Part shown: piece after piece, positions 1-7,161 of the stretch
Layout of the letters: every line of letters begins with the position of its first letter
How positions within the stretch are numbered: position 1 is the first letter of the stretch
Source of the DNA: Flavobacterium sp. UBA7665
Lineage (GTDB): Bacteria > Bacteroidota > Bacteroidia > Flavobacteriales > Flavobacteriaceae
Assembly: GCA_002483285.1 (NCBI GenBank)
Contig: DLHP01000014.1
Location: 1-43,542, forward strand
Length of the DNA stretch: 43,542 bases
Direction: 5' to 3'
Notes under the pieces: model-generated
What the model saw: the letters and a program-made list of their open reading frames with translations, nothing else
What the model was told of the DNA's origin: nothing
The model's database searches: none
Program-made: the position numbers and the translations under genes

Positions 1-1
1 T

Positions 2-1909
2 TTCATGACGGCGCAAAAGTTTGAACTGGGTAAAATTTCTAAAGAAGAATTAGAGCAAAAGCACTATCCGCTAGACGAGTCGGCGGCCGCTGCCATCTTG
101 TTCCAGACCGGAAAAGTGACCTATGAATTCAACAATGGTTTTACGACTGTTTTTACGGTGAAAACCCGTATCAAAATTTACAAAAAAGACGGATATGACC
201 AAGCCAATCAGGTGATTACTTATTATTCGGGCCAAAACTCGTCGGGTGTCAATATCAAGTTTTCGCAGGTAGCCACCTACAATCTCGTGGGCGGAAAAAT
301 TGAAAAAACCAAGCTGCAGGATGAAGGGAAGTTCTCCAACAAAATCAACCGTTATTGGACACAAAAGAAAATTACGATGCCCAATGTCAAAGAGGGTTCT
401 ATAATTGAATTTGAGTACACAATCAGTCAGTTGGGAATCGGCACGCCCGAAAAATGGAATTTTCAATACAAAATCCCCGTGGCTTACTCAGAGTTTATTA
501 CAGAAATCCCAGAGTATTTTGACTACAACAAAAACCAGAAAGGATTTATCTTTCCTAAAGTAACAAGCGAAAAGGTACAATACAACCCCGATTTTCAATT
601 GACCAGGACAACCTACGTGGCCCAAAATATGCCGGCTATGAAACAGGAACCGTTCGTGAGCAATATTGAAAATTATACTTCGAGTATTTCGCACGAGTTG
701 TCGTACATCAACATTCCGCTGCGTTACGGCGGGAGTTATTTTGAACCGGTGGCGAACGGTTGGGAAACCATCACAAAAAAAATCTATAAAACCGACGACT
801 TTGACCGTGAACTGGAGAAAACCAAATATTTTGAAGACGACATCAACCCGCTGATTGCAGGACTCAACACCAATAAAGAAAAGGTCAATGCGATTTTCAA
901 TTTTGTAAAATCTCGGGTAAAATGGAACGGAGAAACCGGATTCCTCTGCCATTACGGGGTTAAAGATGCCTACTCCAATAAAATCGGCAATGTAGCCGAG
1001 ATCAACCTGATGCTCATCGCCATGCTTCGGTACGCCGGCGTGTCTACCAGCCCGGTTTTGCTTAGTACGCGAGATAACGGGATCGTATTATTCCCAAGTA
1101 TCCGCAATTTCAATTATGTCATTGCCGTGGTAGAGGCCGACAACCAATTGTTGTTCCTCGATGCCACCGATGAAAACGCAAAGCCCGGAATTCTGCCCAT
1201 TCGCGACTTAAACCGAACCGGACGTCTTATGAGAAAAGAAGGCAATGTCTCGTATGATGTAGAATTGACGCCAAAAACACTTTCTAAGGAAACGACCAAC
1301 ATGAGTGCCATCATCAACGCAAACGGAACGGTAACCGGAAAAACCAGGCATCAACTCACCGATTACAAAGCTTTGTCTTTTAGAAGTACCGTGCTCAAGA
1401 TGAACCGCGATGAATACCTCGAGTCGCTAGAGAGTCACAACAACGCCATCGAGATCAACGAATACACGCAGGAAAATGCCACAGAATTGGATAAGCCTGT
1501 CGTGGAAAGTTATTCGTTCGTGAGTAAAAACGACTCCGAAATTATCGACGGTAAAATTTACTTTGCGCCCAAACTGTTTCTAACCGATAAGGAAAACCCG
1601 TTTACCCAGGAAGTAAGGGAATATCCTATAGATTTTACATTTCCTTTTGAGGACAAGTACAATATCAGTATAGAAATTCCCACGGGTTATAGCGTAGAAT
1701 CGCTACCCAAACCAGTCACTATGGTCACAGGCGACGACGTGGGCGCTTTCAAATACCTGGCGGTGAGCACCGACAATAAAATCCAGATCACTATTACTGC
1801 CACAATGAACCGCGCCACAATTCCCGCAGATTTTTATGAAGTACTTAAAGATTTCTACCAAAAAGTCATTGAAAAGCAAAACGAAAAAATAGTTTTGATT
1901 AAAACCTAA
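2..1909 (+). CDS. DUF3857 / transglutaminase-fold periplasmic protein, 5' end cut by window
   Basis: The reading frame is open from base 2. The first Met (base 5) aligns with the last residues of the signal peptide in the paralogue that follows (M-T-A-Q against M-A-S-A-Q), so the true start lies upstream of the window and the gene is partial. The mature protein has an N-terminal beta-rich DUF3857 domain (about residues 20-250), a transglutaminase-like core (about 270-410; segments GNVAEINLMLIAMLRYAG and FNYVIAVVE...FLDATD) and a C-terminal beta domain. The usual catalytic Cys and His positions of a transglutaminase appear to be replaced (GNVAE, FNYVI) while the Asp of LDATD remains, so peptidase or transglutaminase activity is doubtful. 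It is probably periplasmic. Only 4 bases separate it from the paralogue, implying one operon. The family is recognised with good confidence; the molecular role is unknown. Confidence 0.85.
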   Translation, partial: FMTAQKFELGKISKEELEQKHYPLDESAAAAILFQTGKVTYEFNNGFTTVFTVKTRIKIYKKDGYDQANQVITYYSGQNSSGVNIKFSQVATYNLVGGKIEKTKLQDEGKFSNKINRYWTQKKITMPNVKEGSIIEFEYTISQLGIGTPEKWNFQYKIPVAYSEFITEIPEYFDYNKNQKGFIFPKVTSEKVQYNPDFQLTRTTYVAQNMPAMKQEPFVSNIENYTSSISHELSYINIPLRYGGSYFEPVANGWETITKKIYKTDDFDRELEKTKYFEDDINPLIAGLNTNKEKVNAIFNFVKSRVKWNGETGFLCHYGVKDAYSNKIGNVAEINLMLIAMLRYAGVSTSPVLLSTRDNGIVLFPSIRNFNYVIAVVEADNQLLFLDATDENAKPGILPIRDLNRTGRLMRKEGNVSYDVELTPKTLSKETTNMSAIINANGTVTGKTRHQLTDYKALSFRSTVLKMNRDEYLESLESHNNAIEINEYTQENATELDKPVVESYSFVSKNDSEIIDGKIYFAPKLFLTDKENPFTQEVREYPIDFTFPFEDKYNISIEIPTGYSVESLPKPVTMVTGDDVGAFKYLAVSTDNKIQITITATMNRATIPADFYEVLKDFYQKVIEKQNEKIVLIKT

Positions 1910-1913
1910 AAGA

Positions 1914-3893
1914 ATGAGCTATAAAAACCTATGGTTGTTAATGCTATTGCTTGCAGGCGGGATGGCAAGCGCCCAAAAATTTGAGCCCGGAAAAGTGACC
2001 ACTGCCGAACTCCAGCAAAGTGTTTACGCTGCCGATACTACAGCGTCGGCGGCAATCCTTTATAAAAAAGGGAGGAGCTTTTTCAAGTACGACCACAACA
2101 AGGGATTTAGCCTTGTGCACGAGTACCAGTATCGCATCAAAATCTATAAAAAAGAAGGTCTCAGATGGGCCGACTTTAAAGTGCCGTATTTTATTGGCTA
2201 CCAAACCCTGGCCAATGACCGCGTGGCATTTACCAACGCGGTAACTTACAACCTCGAGAATGGGCAGCTGGTTAAAACCAAGCTCAGTGGTGAAGGGAAA
2301 TTCAAACAAGAAGTCAATGAATTTTGGGGAGAAGCTTCGATTGCGATGCCCAATGTCAAGCCGGGCTCGGTAATAGAATTCACCTATACGCTCAAATCAG
2401 AAGACATCGGTGATTTCCCGGTGTTTAATTTCCAGGAAGACATTCCTGTGGCGCATGCAGCATACATGACCGAAATCCCGCAATTCTACCGTTATAAACC
2501 CACCAAGACTGGATTCGGCACCGTAAAATCCGAAGGGAAAGTAGCCAACGGTTTCCAAAACTACGTCAACGAGTACAAGCAAACGCTCAACATGAGCTAC
2601 CAACAAATCAACACTTCCTACATTGCAGAAAATGTGCCTGCGCTCAAGGAAGAACCTTATGTAGACAATATTGACAATTACCGCTTGGCGGTACAGCATG
2701 AACTCGAGAAGACCGTCAGTTCAGACGGATTAGAAAAGAATTACGCCGCCACTTGGGAAGGTGTGGCCCAGACCATTTTCAAGGAAGACAAATTTGGGAA
2801 GGAACTCAAGGAGCGTTCCTATTTCGAGCCTTTCCTCGAGCCCATCCTAAAAAATGCCACTACCGATGCGCAAAAAGCAACCGCCATTTTCGACTTTGTC
2901 AAACGTACCATCACCTGGAACGGACAATACGGTTATCTCACACGCAAAGGCGTCAGGAAAGCTTTTGATGAAAAGTCAGGCAATGTTGCCGAAGTCAATT
3001 TCCTGCTGATTGCTATGCTCAATTATTCGGGTATCAAAGCCGATCCGGTATTGCTCAGTACGGTAAAACACGGTATTCCGGTGTATCCCACGCGCACCAT
3101 ATTCAATTATGTGATTGCAGCCATTGCGCTCGATGGCAAAACGGTGCTGCTCGATGCCACCGATAAAAACGCTACTTTGGGCATCCTGCCTTTGCGCGAT
3201 TTGAACTGGACCGGACGACTTATCAAACCCGATGGCACGTCTACAGAAATCAACCTGGTGCCCGAAACGGCTTCAAAAGAAACCGTCAATATGATGGCAA
3301 AAATTGAAAGCAACGGTAAAACCACCGGCAAGGTGCGTATGGTAAAGACCGATTACAACGCCTTTTGGTTTCGCGACCAACACGGCCAACAAGCGCCCGC
3401 ACAATACCAGGAATGGCTTGAAAACCAGTATGGCGGAATTGAAATTTCTGAACTGGTACCAGACCGTTCTACCGACCTTTCAAAACCTGTCGCCGAAACC
3501 TTTAACTTCGCCGCACAGTCTGAAGTCATTGGCGACAAAATTTTTGTAAACCCCATGCTGTTTTATGCAGCCGATAAAAACCCGTTTGTACTTGAAAACC
3601 GGGAATTGCCCATTTATTACGGCTATCCGTTCCAGAAAAAATACAACATCAGTCTTGAAATCCCCGAAGGCTATGTGGTAGAATCACTTCCAAAATCGAT
3701 CAAGCTCACTACGGGAGAAAATGTGGGTAATTTTACGTTTAACATCAGCAGCGCCGAAAACAAAATCCAACTCAGCGTATCGCAGGAAATCAACCTGGCT
3801 ATTGTTTCTGGTAATTTCTACGGATCTTTGAAAGAATTTTACCAGCAGATGGTCGTCAAACAAAACGAGAAAATCGTACTTAAAAAAATATAA
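1914..3893 (+). CDS. DUF3857 / transglutaminase-fold periplasmic protein (tandem paralogue)
   Basis: This 659-residue protein has a clear signal peptide (about 1-20, hydrophobic LLMLLLAGGMASA then Q) and the same three-part architecture as the preceding gene: DUF3857 N-terminal domain, transglutaminase-like core near residues 320-420 (SGNVAEVNFLLIAMLNYSG, FNYVIAAI, LLDATDKNA) and a beta-rich C-terminal domain ending VVKQNEKIVLKKI. The two proteins align along their whole length, including nearly identical ends (KQNEKIVL), so they are a tandem duplication that has diverged substantially. As in its partner, the expected catalytic Cys and His are not visible. The gene begins 4 bases after the upstream stop and ends 1 base before the MazG-like gene, which suggests a three-gene transcript. 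Function is unknown; envelope localisation is inferred from the signal peptide. Confidence 0.88.
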   Translation: MSYKNLWLLMLLLAGGMASAQKFEPGKVTTAELQQSVYAADTTASAAILYKKGRSFFKYDHNKGFSLVHEYQYRIKIYKKEGLRWADFKVPYFIGYQTLANDRVAFTNAVTYNLENGQLVKTKLSGEGKFKQEVNEFWGEASIAMPNVKPGSVIEFTYTLKSEDIGDFPVFNFQEDIPVAHAAYMTEIPQFYRYKPTKTGFGTVKSEGKVANGFQNYVNEYKQTLNMSYQQINTSYIAENVPALKEEPYVDNIDNYRLAVQHELEKTVSSDGLEKNYAATWEGVAQTIFKEDKFGKELKERSYFEPFLEPILKNATTDAQKATAIFDFVKRTITWNGQYGYLTRKGVRKAFDEKSGNVAEVNFLLIAMLNYSGIKADPVLLSTVKHGIPVYPTRTIFNYVIAAIALDGKTVLLDATDKNATLGILPLRDLNWTGRLIKPDGTSTEINLVPETASKETVNMMAKIESNGKTTGKVRMVKTDYNAFWFRDQHGQQAPAQYQEWLENQYGGIEISELVPDRSTDLSKPVAETFNFAAQSEVIGDKIFVNPMLFYAADKNPFVLENRELPIYYGYPFQKKYNISLEIPEGYVVESLPKSIKLTTGENVGNFTFNISSAENKIQLSVSQEINLAIVSGNFYGSLKEFYQQMVVKQNEKIVLKKI

Positions 3894-3894
3894 T

Positions 3895-4221
3895 ATGGAT
3901 ATCAGAAACGCACAAGTCGATGTAGACCAATGGATCAAAAACCACGGGGTGCGCTATTTCAACGAACTTACCAACATGGCGCAGCTCACCGAAGAAGTGG
4001 GCGAGGTGGCGCGCATCATTGCCCGACGCTACGGTGAACAATCCGAAAAGGAATCCGATAAAAACAAAGACCTTGGCGAAGAACTCGCCGATGTGGTTTT
4101 CGTAGTGCTTTGCCTGGCCAACCAAACCGGAATCGACCTTCAGGCAGCCTTTGACAAAAAGATGGATTTGAAGACGAATCGCGACCACGACAGGCACCAC
4201 AATAACGACAAGTTGAAATAA
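3895..4221 (+). CDS. MazG-like nucleotide pyrophosphohydrolase
   Basis: This small all-alpha protein of 108 residues carries the MazG-family metal-binding pattern: an EExxE helix (LTEEVGEVARIIARRYGE, about residues 31-48) followed by a second acidic helix (LGEELADVVFVVLCLAN, about 62-78). The family hydrolyses nucleoside triphosphates, often non-canonical or damaged ones, to the monophosphate and pyrophosphate using Mg2+; the substrate here cannot be read from the sequence. It is a single-domain, stand-alone version rather than the two-domain E. coli MazG. The ATG lies one base after the stop of the DUF3857 gene, so it is probably cotranscribed with that pair, although no functional connection is evident. 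The C-terminal tail (DHDRHHNNDK) is charged and His-rich. Confidence 0.85.
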   Translation: MDIRNAQVDVDQWIKNHGVRYFNELTNMAQLTEEVGEVARIIARRYGEQSEKESDKNKDLGEELADVVFVVLCLANQTGIDLQAAFDKKMDLKTNRDHDRHHNNDKLK

Positions 4222-4270
4222 GATTTTTTCTTCGCGACCCGAGGAATTTATTCCGAACTGGCGAAGCAAT

Positions 4271-4301
4271 CTTTGTGTCTCCTTTGCGTACCTTCGCGTA
4301 A
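4271..4301 (+). repeat. Short degenerate tandem repeat (10-mer) upstream of aroA
   Basis: Three consecutive units of CTTTGTGTCTC, CTTTGCGTAC and CTTCGCGTAA lie directly before the aroA start. The units share the pattern CTTyGyGT. No clean TAnnTTTG promoter box accompanies them. It is listed as one of several short tandem arrays in this window; any effect on aroA expression is not evident. Confidence 0.5.
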
Positions 4302-4306
4302 CAGCC

Positions 4307-5539
4307 ATGAACTTACAACTGCAAATATCCAAAGTCAATTCTCGAAGCGAAATTCGTCTGTCCGGATCAAAATCCGAAACCAATCGACTGCTGTTATTAC
4401 AATCGCTGCATCCCAATCTCCTTCTTGAAAACACTTCCGATTCGGATGATTCGATTGCAATGCAACAAGCACTTTCCACTTCCGAGACGAGCATCGACAT
4501 CCACCACGCCGGCACCGCCATGCGATTTCTAACCGCGTATTTCGCCATCCAACAAAACCGCGAAATTATCCTAACCGGTTCGCAACGCATGCAGGAACGC
4601 CCAATTTCAATTCTGGTGGACGCGCTCCGCCAACTCGGCGCCGACATCCAATATGAAAAAGGCGAGGGATTCCCGCCGCTGCGCATCAAAGGCAAAAAGC
4701 TATCAGGAAACCAAGTCACACTCGCAGCGAATGTGAGCAGCCAGTACATTTCGGCTTTATTGCTTATCGGTTCAAGCCTTGAAAACGGTTTAGAACTCAC
4801 GCTCGAGGGCGAAATTACGTCGGTACCGTACATCAATATGACCTTGTCTTTATTGCAAGAATCGGGAATCCAAACCGATTTCACCAAAAACAAAATTACA
4901 GTTAATCGAAAGTCGAAAGTCGAAAGTGGAAAGAGCCAAACGCTCGTTGTCGAATCCGATTGGTCGTCGGCATCTTATTTCTATTCAATCGTCGCCTTGT
5001 CCGAAATAGGCACACAAATTACGCTTGCCAGCTTCAGGGCAGACAGTTTCCAAGGCGATTCGGCGTTGGCGCAAATCTATACCGCTTTCGGCGTTGAGAC
5101 CACTTTTGCCGGTGATCAGATTACAATCCAAAAGCAGCACGAGGCATCGAAAGCTATCGAGTTCAACCTCAATCACACACCCGACATCGCCCAAACCATT
5201 GCCGTTACCGCATTCGCGCTCGGCCTGCGCTGCCAACTTACCGGATTGCACACGCTCCAAATCAAAGAAACCAACCGGCTTGCGGCGCTGCAGTCCGAGC
5301 TGACCAAACTCGGCGCGACCGTCACGACGACGCAAGATTCGCTTACACTCGAACCTTCGGCAATCCTCCGACCCAACATCCACATCCAAACCTACAACGA
5401 CCACCGCATGGCCATGGCGTTCGCGCCGCTCGCGCTCAAAGTACCCATTGTGATTGAAGATGCCGGGGTGGTTTCTAAATCGTATCCCGCATTTTGGGAT
5501 GACCTTAAAAAAATCGGCTTCAAAATCTCCGAAGTCTAA
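4307..5539 (+). CDS. aroA: 3-phosphoshikimate 1-carboxyvinyltransferase (EPSP synthase)
   Basis: AroA transfers the enolpyruvyl group of PEP to shikimate 3-phosphate, the sixth step of the shikimate pathway leading to chorismate, in the cytoplasm. Family motifs visible in this 410-residue protein are SGSKSETNR near residue 19 (substrate phosphate binding), AGTAMRFLTA near 68, QRMQERP near 98, NVSSQYISALLL near 145, and YNDHRMAMAF near 365. Length is slightly short of the usual 425-430. Residues 66-67 are His-His where E. coli has Gly-Asn (GNAGTAMR), including the site matching Gly96, and Phe replaces the Pro that follows AMR. An in-frame heptamer array (4906-4933) encodes NRKSKVESGK near residues 201-210, probably a surface loop. 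The gene is preceded by an 85-base gap and is likely a separate unit from the MazG operon. Confidence 0.95.
   Translation: MNLQLQISKVNSRSEIRLSGSKSETNRLLLLQSLHPNLLLENTSDSDDSIAMQQALSTSETSIDIHHAGTAMRFLTAYFAIQQNREIILTGSQRMQERPISILVDALRQLGADIQYEKGEGFPPLRIKGKKLSGNQVTLAANVSSQYISALLLIGSSLENGLELTLEGEITSVPYINMTLSLLQESGIQTDFTKNKITVNRKSKVESGKSQTLVVESDWSSASYFYSIVALSEIGTQITLASFRADSFQGDSALAQIYTAFGVETTFAGDQITIQKQHEASKAIEFNLNHTPDIAQTIAVTAFALGLRCQLTGLHTLQIKETNRLAALQSELTKLGATVTTTQDSLTLEPSAILRPNIHIQTYNDHRMAMAFAPLALKVPIVIEDAGVVSKSYPAFWDDLKKIGFKISEV
4906..4933 (+). repeat. In-frame heptamer array inside aroA
   Basis: Four tandem 7-base units are present: TCGAAAG three times, then TGGAAAG. The array lies within the aroA reading frame, so the unit is read in shifting frames and encodes a short Ser/Lys/Glu-rich stretch. 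Gain or loss of one unit would shift the frame. Confidence 0.8.
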
Positions 5540-5553
5540 CCGCAAACAAAGCG

Positions 5554-5585
5554 CTCAGGCACTCCTTAACTCAGGCACTTAGCCA
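5554..5585 (+). repeat. Octamer tandem array between aroA and queA
   Basis: Four 8-base units occur back to back: CTCAGGCA, CTCCTTAA, CTCAGGCA, CTTAGCCA (consensus CTyAGsCA). The array lies just after the aroA stop and about 26 bases before the queA promoter. Confidence 0.6.
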
Positions 5586-5611
5586 CTCCAAGAAAATAAA
5601 CACCGAAACGC

Positions 5612-5643
5612 TTGACATTGCCTATCCCACAGTAGTATATTTG
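5612..5643 (+). promoter_or_regulatory. Predicted queA promoter
   Basis: A -7 box TATATTTG (5636-5643) fits the Bacteroidota consensus TAnnTTTG exactly. A TTG at 5612-5614 gives a 21-base spacer, within the 17-23 range reported for flavobacterial promoters. Transcription would start roughly 25 bases before the queA ATG. Confidence 0.7.
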
Positions 5644-5676
5644 CAGCCGAGTTAATACGACCCATAAAATCCTTAT

Positions 5677-6726
5677 ATGAAATTATCACACTTCAATTTC
5701 AATTTACCAAAAGAATTACTTGCCGAATACCCAGCCGAAAACCGTGACGAATCGCGTTTGATGGTGGTCAATCGTGCCACCAAAACCATCGAGCACAAAA
5801 TGTTCAAGGAAATCATCGATTATTTCGGTGACGGCGACGTACTGGTTTTGAACAACACCAAAGTTTTTCCGGCGCGTTTGTACGGAAACAAGGAAAAAAC
5901 CGGTGCACGTATCGAAGTTTTCTTATTGCGCGAACTCAACTCAGAGCAACGCCTTTGGGACGTACTGGTTGATCCAGCGCGTAAAATCAGGATCGGGAAC
6001 AAATTATATTTCGGCGATGATGATTCATTGGTTGCTGAGGTGATTGACAACACGACTTCACGCGGAAGAACCCTGCGTTTCCTTTACGACGGTTCATACG
6101 ACGAATTCCGCAACAAGCTTACAGAGCTCGGTGAAACGCCGATTCCAAAATACATCAGCCGCGAAGTCAACGAAGACGATGCCGAGCGTTACCAAACCAT
6201 TTACGCCAAAGAAGAAGGTGCGGTTGCTGCGCCAACGGCTGGTTTGCACTTCTCTAAACACCTCATGAAACGCCTCGAAATCAAAGGTGTAAAATTTGCC
6301 GAAATCACCTTGCACGTTGGTTTGGGAACCTTCAATCCGGTTGAGGTAGAAGACCTTTCCAAACACAAGATGGATTCTGAGGAACTCATCATCACCCAAC
6401 AAGCCTGCGACATTGTCAATGAGGCCAAAGTCAAAAGAAAACAGGTTTGCGCGATAGGAACCACATCGATGCGCGCCATCGAAAGCTCGGTTTCTTCGGC
6501 CAAGACGCTTAATACGTATGAAGGTTGGACCAATAAATTCATTTTCCCGCCGCACGATTTCAGCATTGCGACTTGTATGGTGACCAATTTCCACACGCCA
6601 AAATCCACGCTGATGATGATGGTTTCTGCATTTTGCGGCCACGATTTGATGAAAAAAGCGTACGATGAAGCGATTAAGGAAGAGTATAAGTTTTATTCTT
6701 ACGGTGACGCGATGCTTATTCTTTAA
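5677..6726 (+). CDS. queA: S-adenosylmethionine:tRNA ribosyltransferase-isomerase
   Basis: QueA transfers and isomerises the ribose of SAM onto 7-aminomethyl-7-deazaguanine in tRNA to give epoxyqueuosine, a late step in queuosine synthesis at the wobble position of GUN-anticodon tRNAs. The 349-residue length is typical. Family signatures are visible: FNLPKELLAEYPAENRDESRL at the N-terminus, VLVLNNTKVFPARLYG near 55, EGAVAAPTAGLHFS near 185, LHVGLGTFNPVEVED near 213, GTTSMRAIES near 263 and TNFHTPKSTLMMMVSAF near 306. A well-placed promoter sits upstream and a strong terminator at 6786-6819, so it is probably monocistronic. The window also contains queE, another queuosine gene, about 26 kb away. 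Confidence 0.96.
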   Translation: MKLSHFNFNLPKELLAEYPAENRDESRLMVVNRATKTIEHKMFKEIIDYFGDGDVLVLNNTKVFPARLYGNKEKTGARIEVFLLRELNSEQRLWDVLVDPARKIRIGNKLYFGDDDSLVAEVIDNTTSRGRTLRFLYDGSYDEFRNKLTELGETPIPKYISREVNEDDAERYQTIYAKEEGAVAAPTAGLHFSKHLMKRLEIKGVKFAEITLHVGLGTFNPVEVEDLSKHKMDSEELIITQQACDIVNEAKVKRKQVCAIGTTSMRAIESSVSSAKTLNTYEGWTNKFIFPPHDFSIATCMVTNFHTPKSTLMMMVSAFCGHDLMKKAYDEAIKEEYKFYSYGDAMLIL

Positions 6727-6738
6727 GAAGCAAGAGAC

Positions 6739-6859
6739 AAGACCGCTGCGCTGCAAGAAGCAAGACTTCTTCAGTTTGAGAAAAGAAAAATCCCGTTTGT
6801 CATTGGCAGCGGGATTTTTTATTTCGATTTTTTCTTTTCTCGTGCAGCGCAGCGGTCTT
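6739..6859. repeat. Inverted pair of a 16-mer repeat flanking the queA terminator
   Basis: AAGACCGCTGCGCTGC at 6739-6754 and its exact reverse complement GCAGCGCAGCGGTCTT at 6844-6859 face each other around the queA terminator hairpin. A third copy in the second orientation occurs at 7097-7112. The same 16-mer recurs, again as inverted groups, at 32737-32893 before queE. RNA from this stretch could fold into a long hairpin. Confidence 0.8.
6786..6819 (+). terminator. Rho-independent-type terminator after queA
   Basis: A perfect 10-base stem is formed by AAAAATCCCG (6786-6795) and CGGGATTTTT (6810-6819) with a 14-base loop, followed by a T-rich tract. It lies about 60 bases downstream of the queA stop. 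Confidence 0.85.
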
Positions 6860-6879
6860 TGTCCTTTGTTCTTTTTTTT

Positions 6880-7048
6880 GGGCGTGCCACCGGCTCCGCA
6901 AGCTACGCCGCTGTCAGGCTGTTCGCTGCAAGTCCTCGCCGCCGGCCAATGCGCCATCTGGCTCCATCGCGAAAACAGTCTGCCAGACTGTTTTTTTGCG
7001 CTCGGCCCTACTGCGCGGCTGTGGGCTTTCCGCTGCCATCCTTCACGC
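6880..7048 (+). repeat. Structured dispersed element, copy A
   Basis: Conserved blocks GGGCGTGCC (6880-6888), GTCAGGCTGTTCGC, and GCTGCCATCCTTCACGC (ending 7048) are separated by variable sequence. The insert between the second and third blocks is long here and includes a perfect hairpin (AAAACAGTCT / AGACTGTTTT, 6972-6994). The GCGTG of block 1 can pair with the CACGC of block 3. Other copies are at 32591-32714, 38377-38458 (minus) and 43325-43420. No convincing protein is encoded; open frames across it reflect its high GC content. It lies downstream of queA in the sense orientation. It could be a structured RNA, a 3' UTR element or a non-autonomous mobile repeat. Confidence 0.75.
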
Positions 7049-7096
7049 AACCGTCGTTGTTTTTAGCGTTTCGGCGGCTATAATTTCTTTCTTCTT

Positions 7097-7112
7097 GCAG
7101 CGCAGCGGTCTT
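7097..7112 (-). repeat. Third copy of the 16-mer repeat, upstream of kynU
   Basis: GCAGCGCAGCGGTCTT is identical to 6844-6859, embedded in a pyrimidine-rich TTTCTTC-type tract. A TACTTTTA at 7134-7141, one base off TAnnTTTG, may be the kynU -7 box, but no TTG stands at the normal distance, so the promoter is uncertain. Confidence 0.7.
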
Positions 7113-7161
7113 TCTTCTTTCTTCTTTTTTCCCTACTTTTACGCCACTAAAAACCACACCA

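Noticed and set aside
3895..4221. MazG-like protein as part of a toxin-antitoxin system
   Set aside because: MazG is a nucleotide pyrophosphohydrolase, and no mazE or mazF-like gene is adjacent.
3880..4893. Long minus-strand open frame (337 codons) over the MazG-like and aroA genes
   Set aside because: It is antisense to two recognised genes, crosses their intergenic gap and has no protein-like features; it is a shadow of the GC-rich coding frames.
6094..7050. 318-codon minus-strand frame over queA and the repeat region
   Set aside because: Antisense to queA, runs through a terminator and the structured element; composition is Arg/Phe-rich with no family signature.
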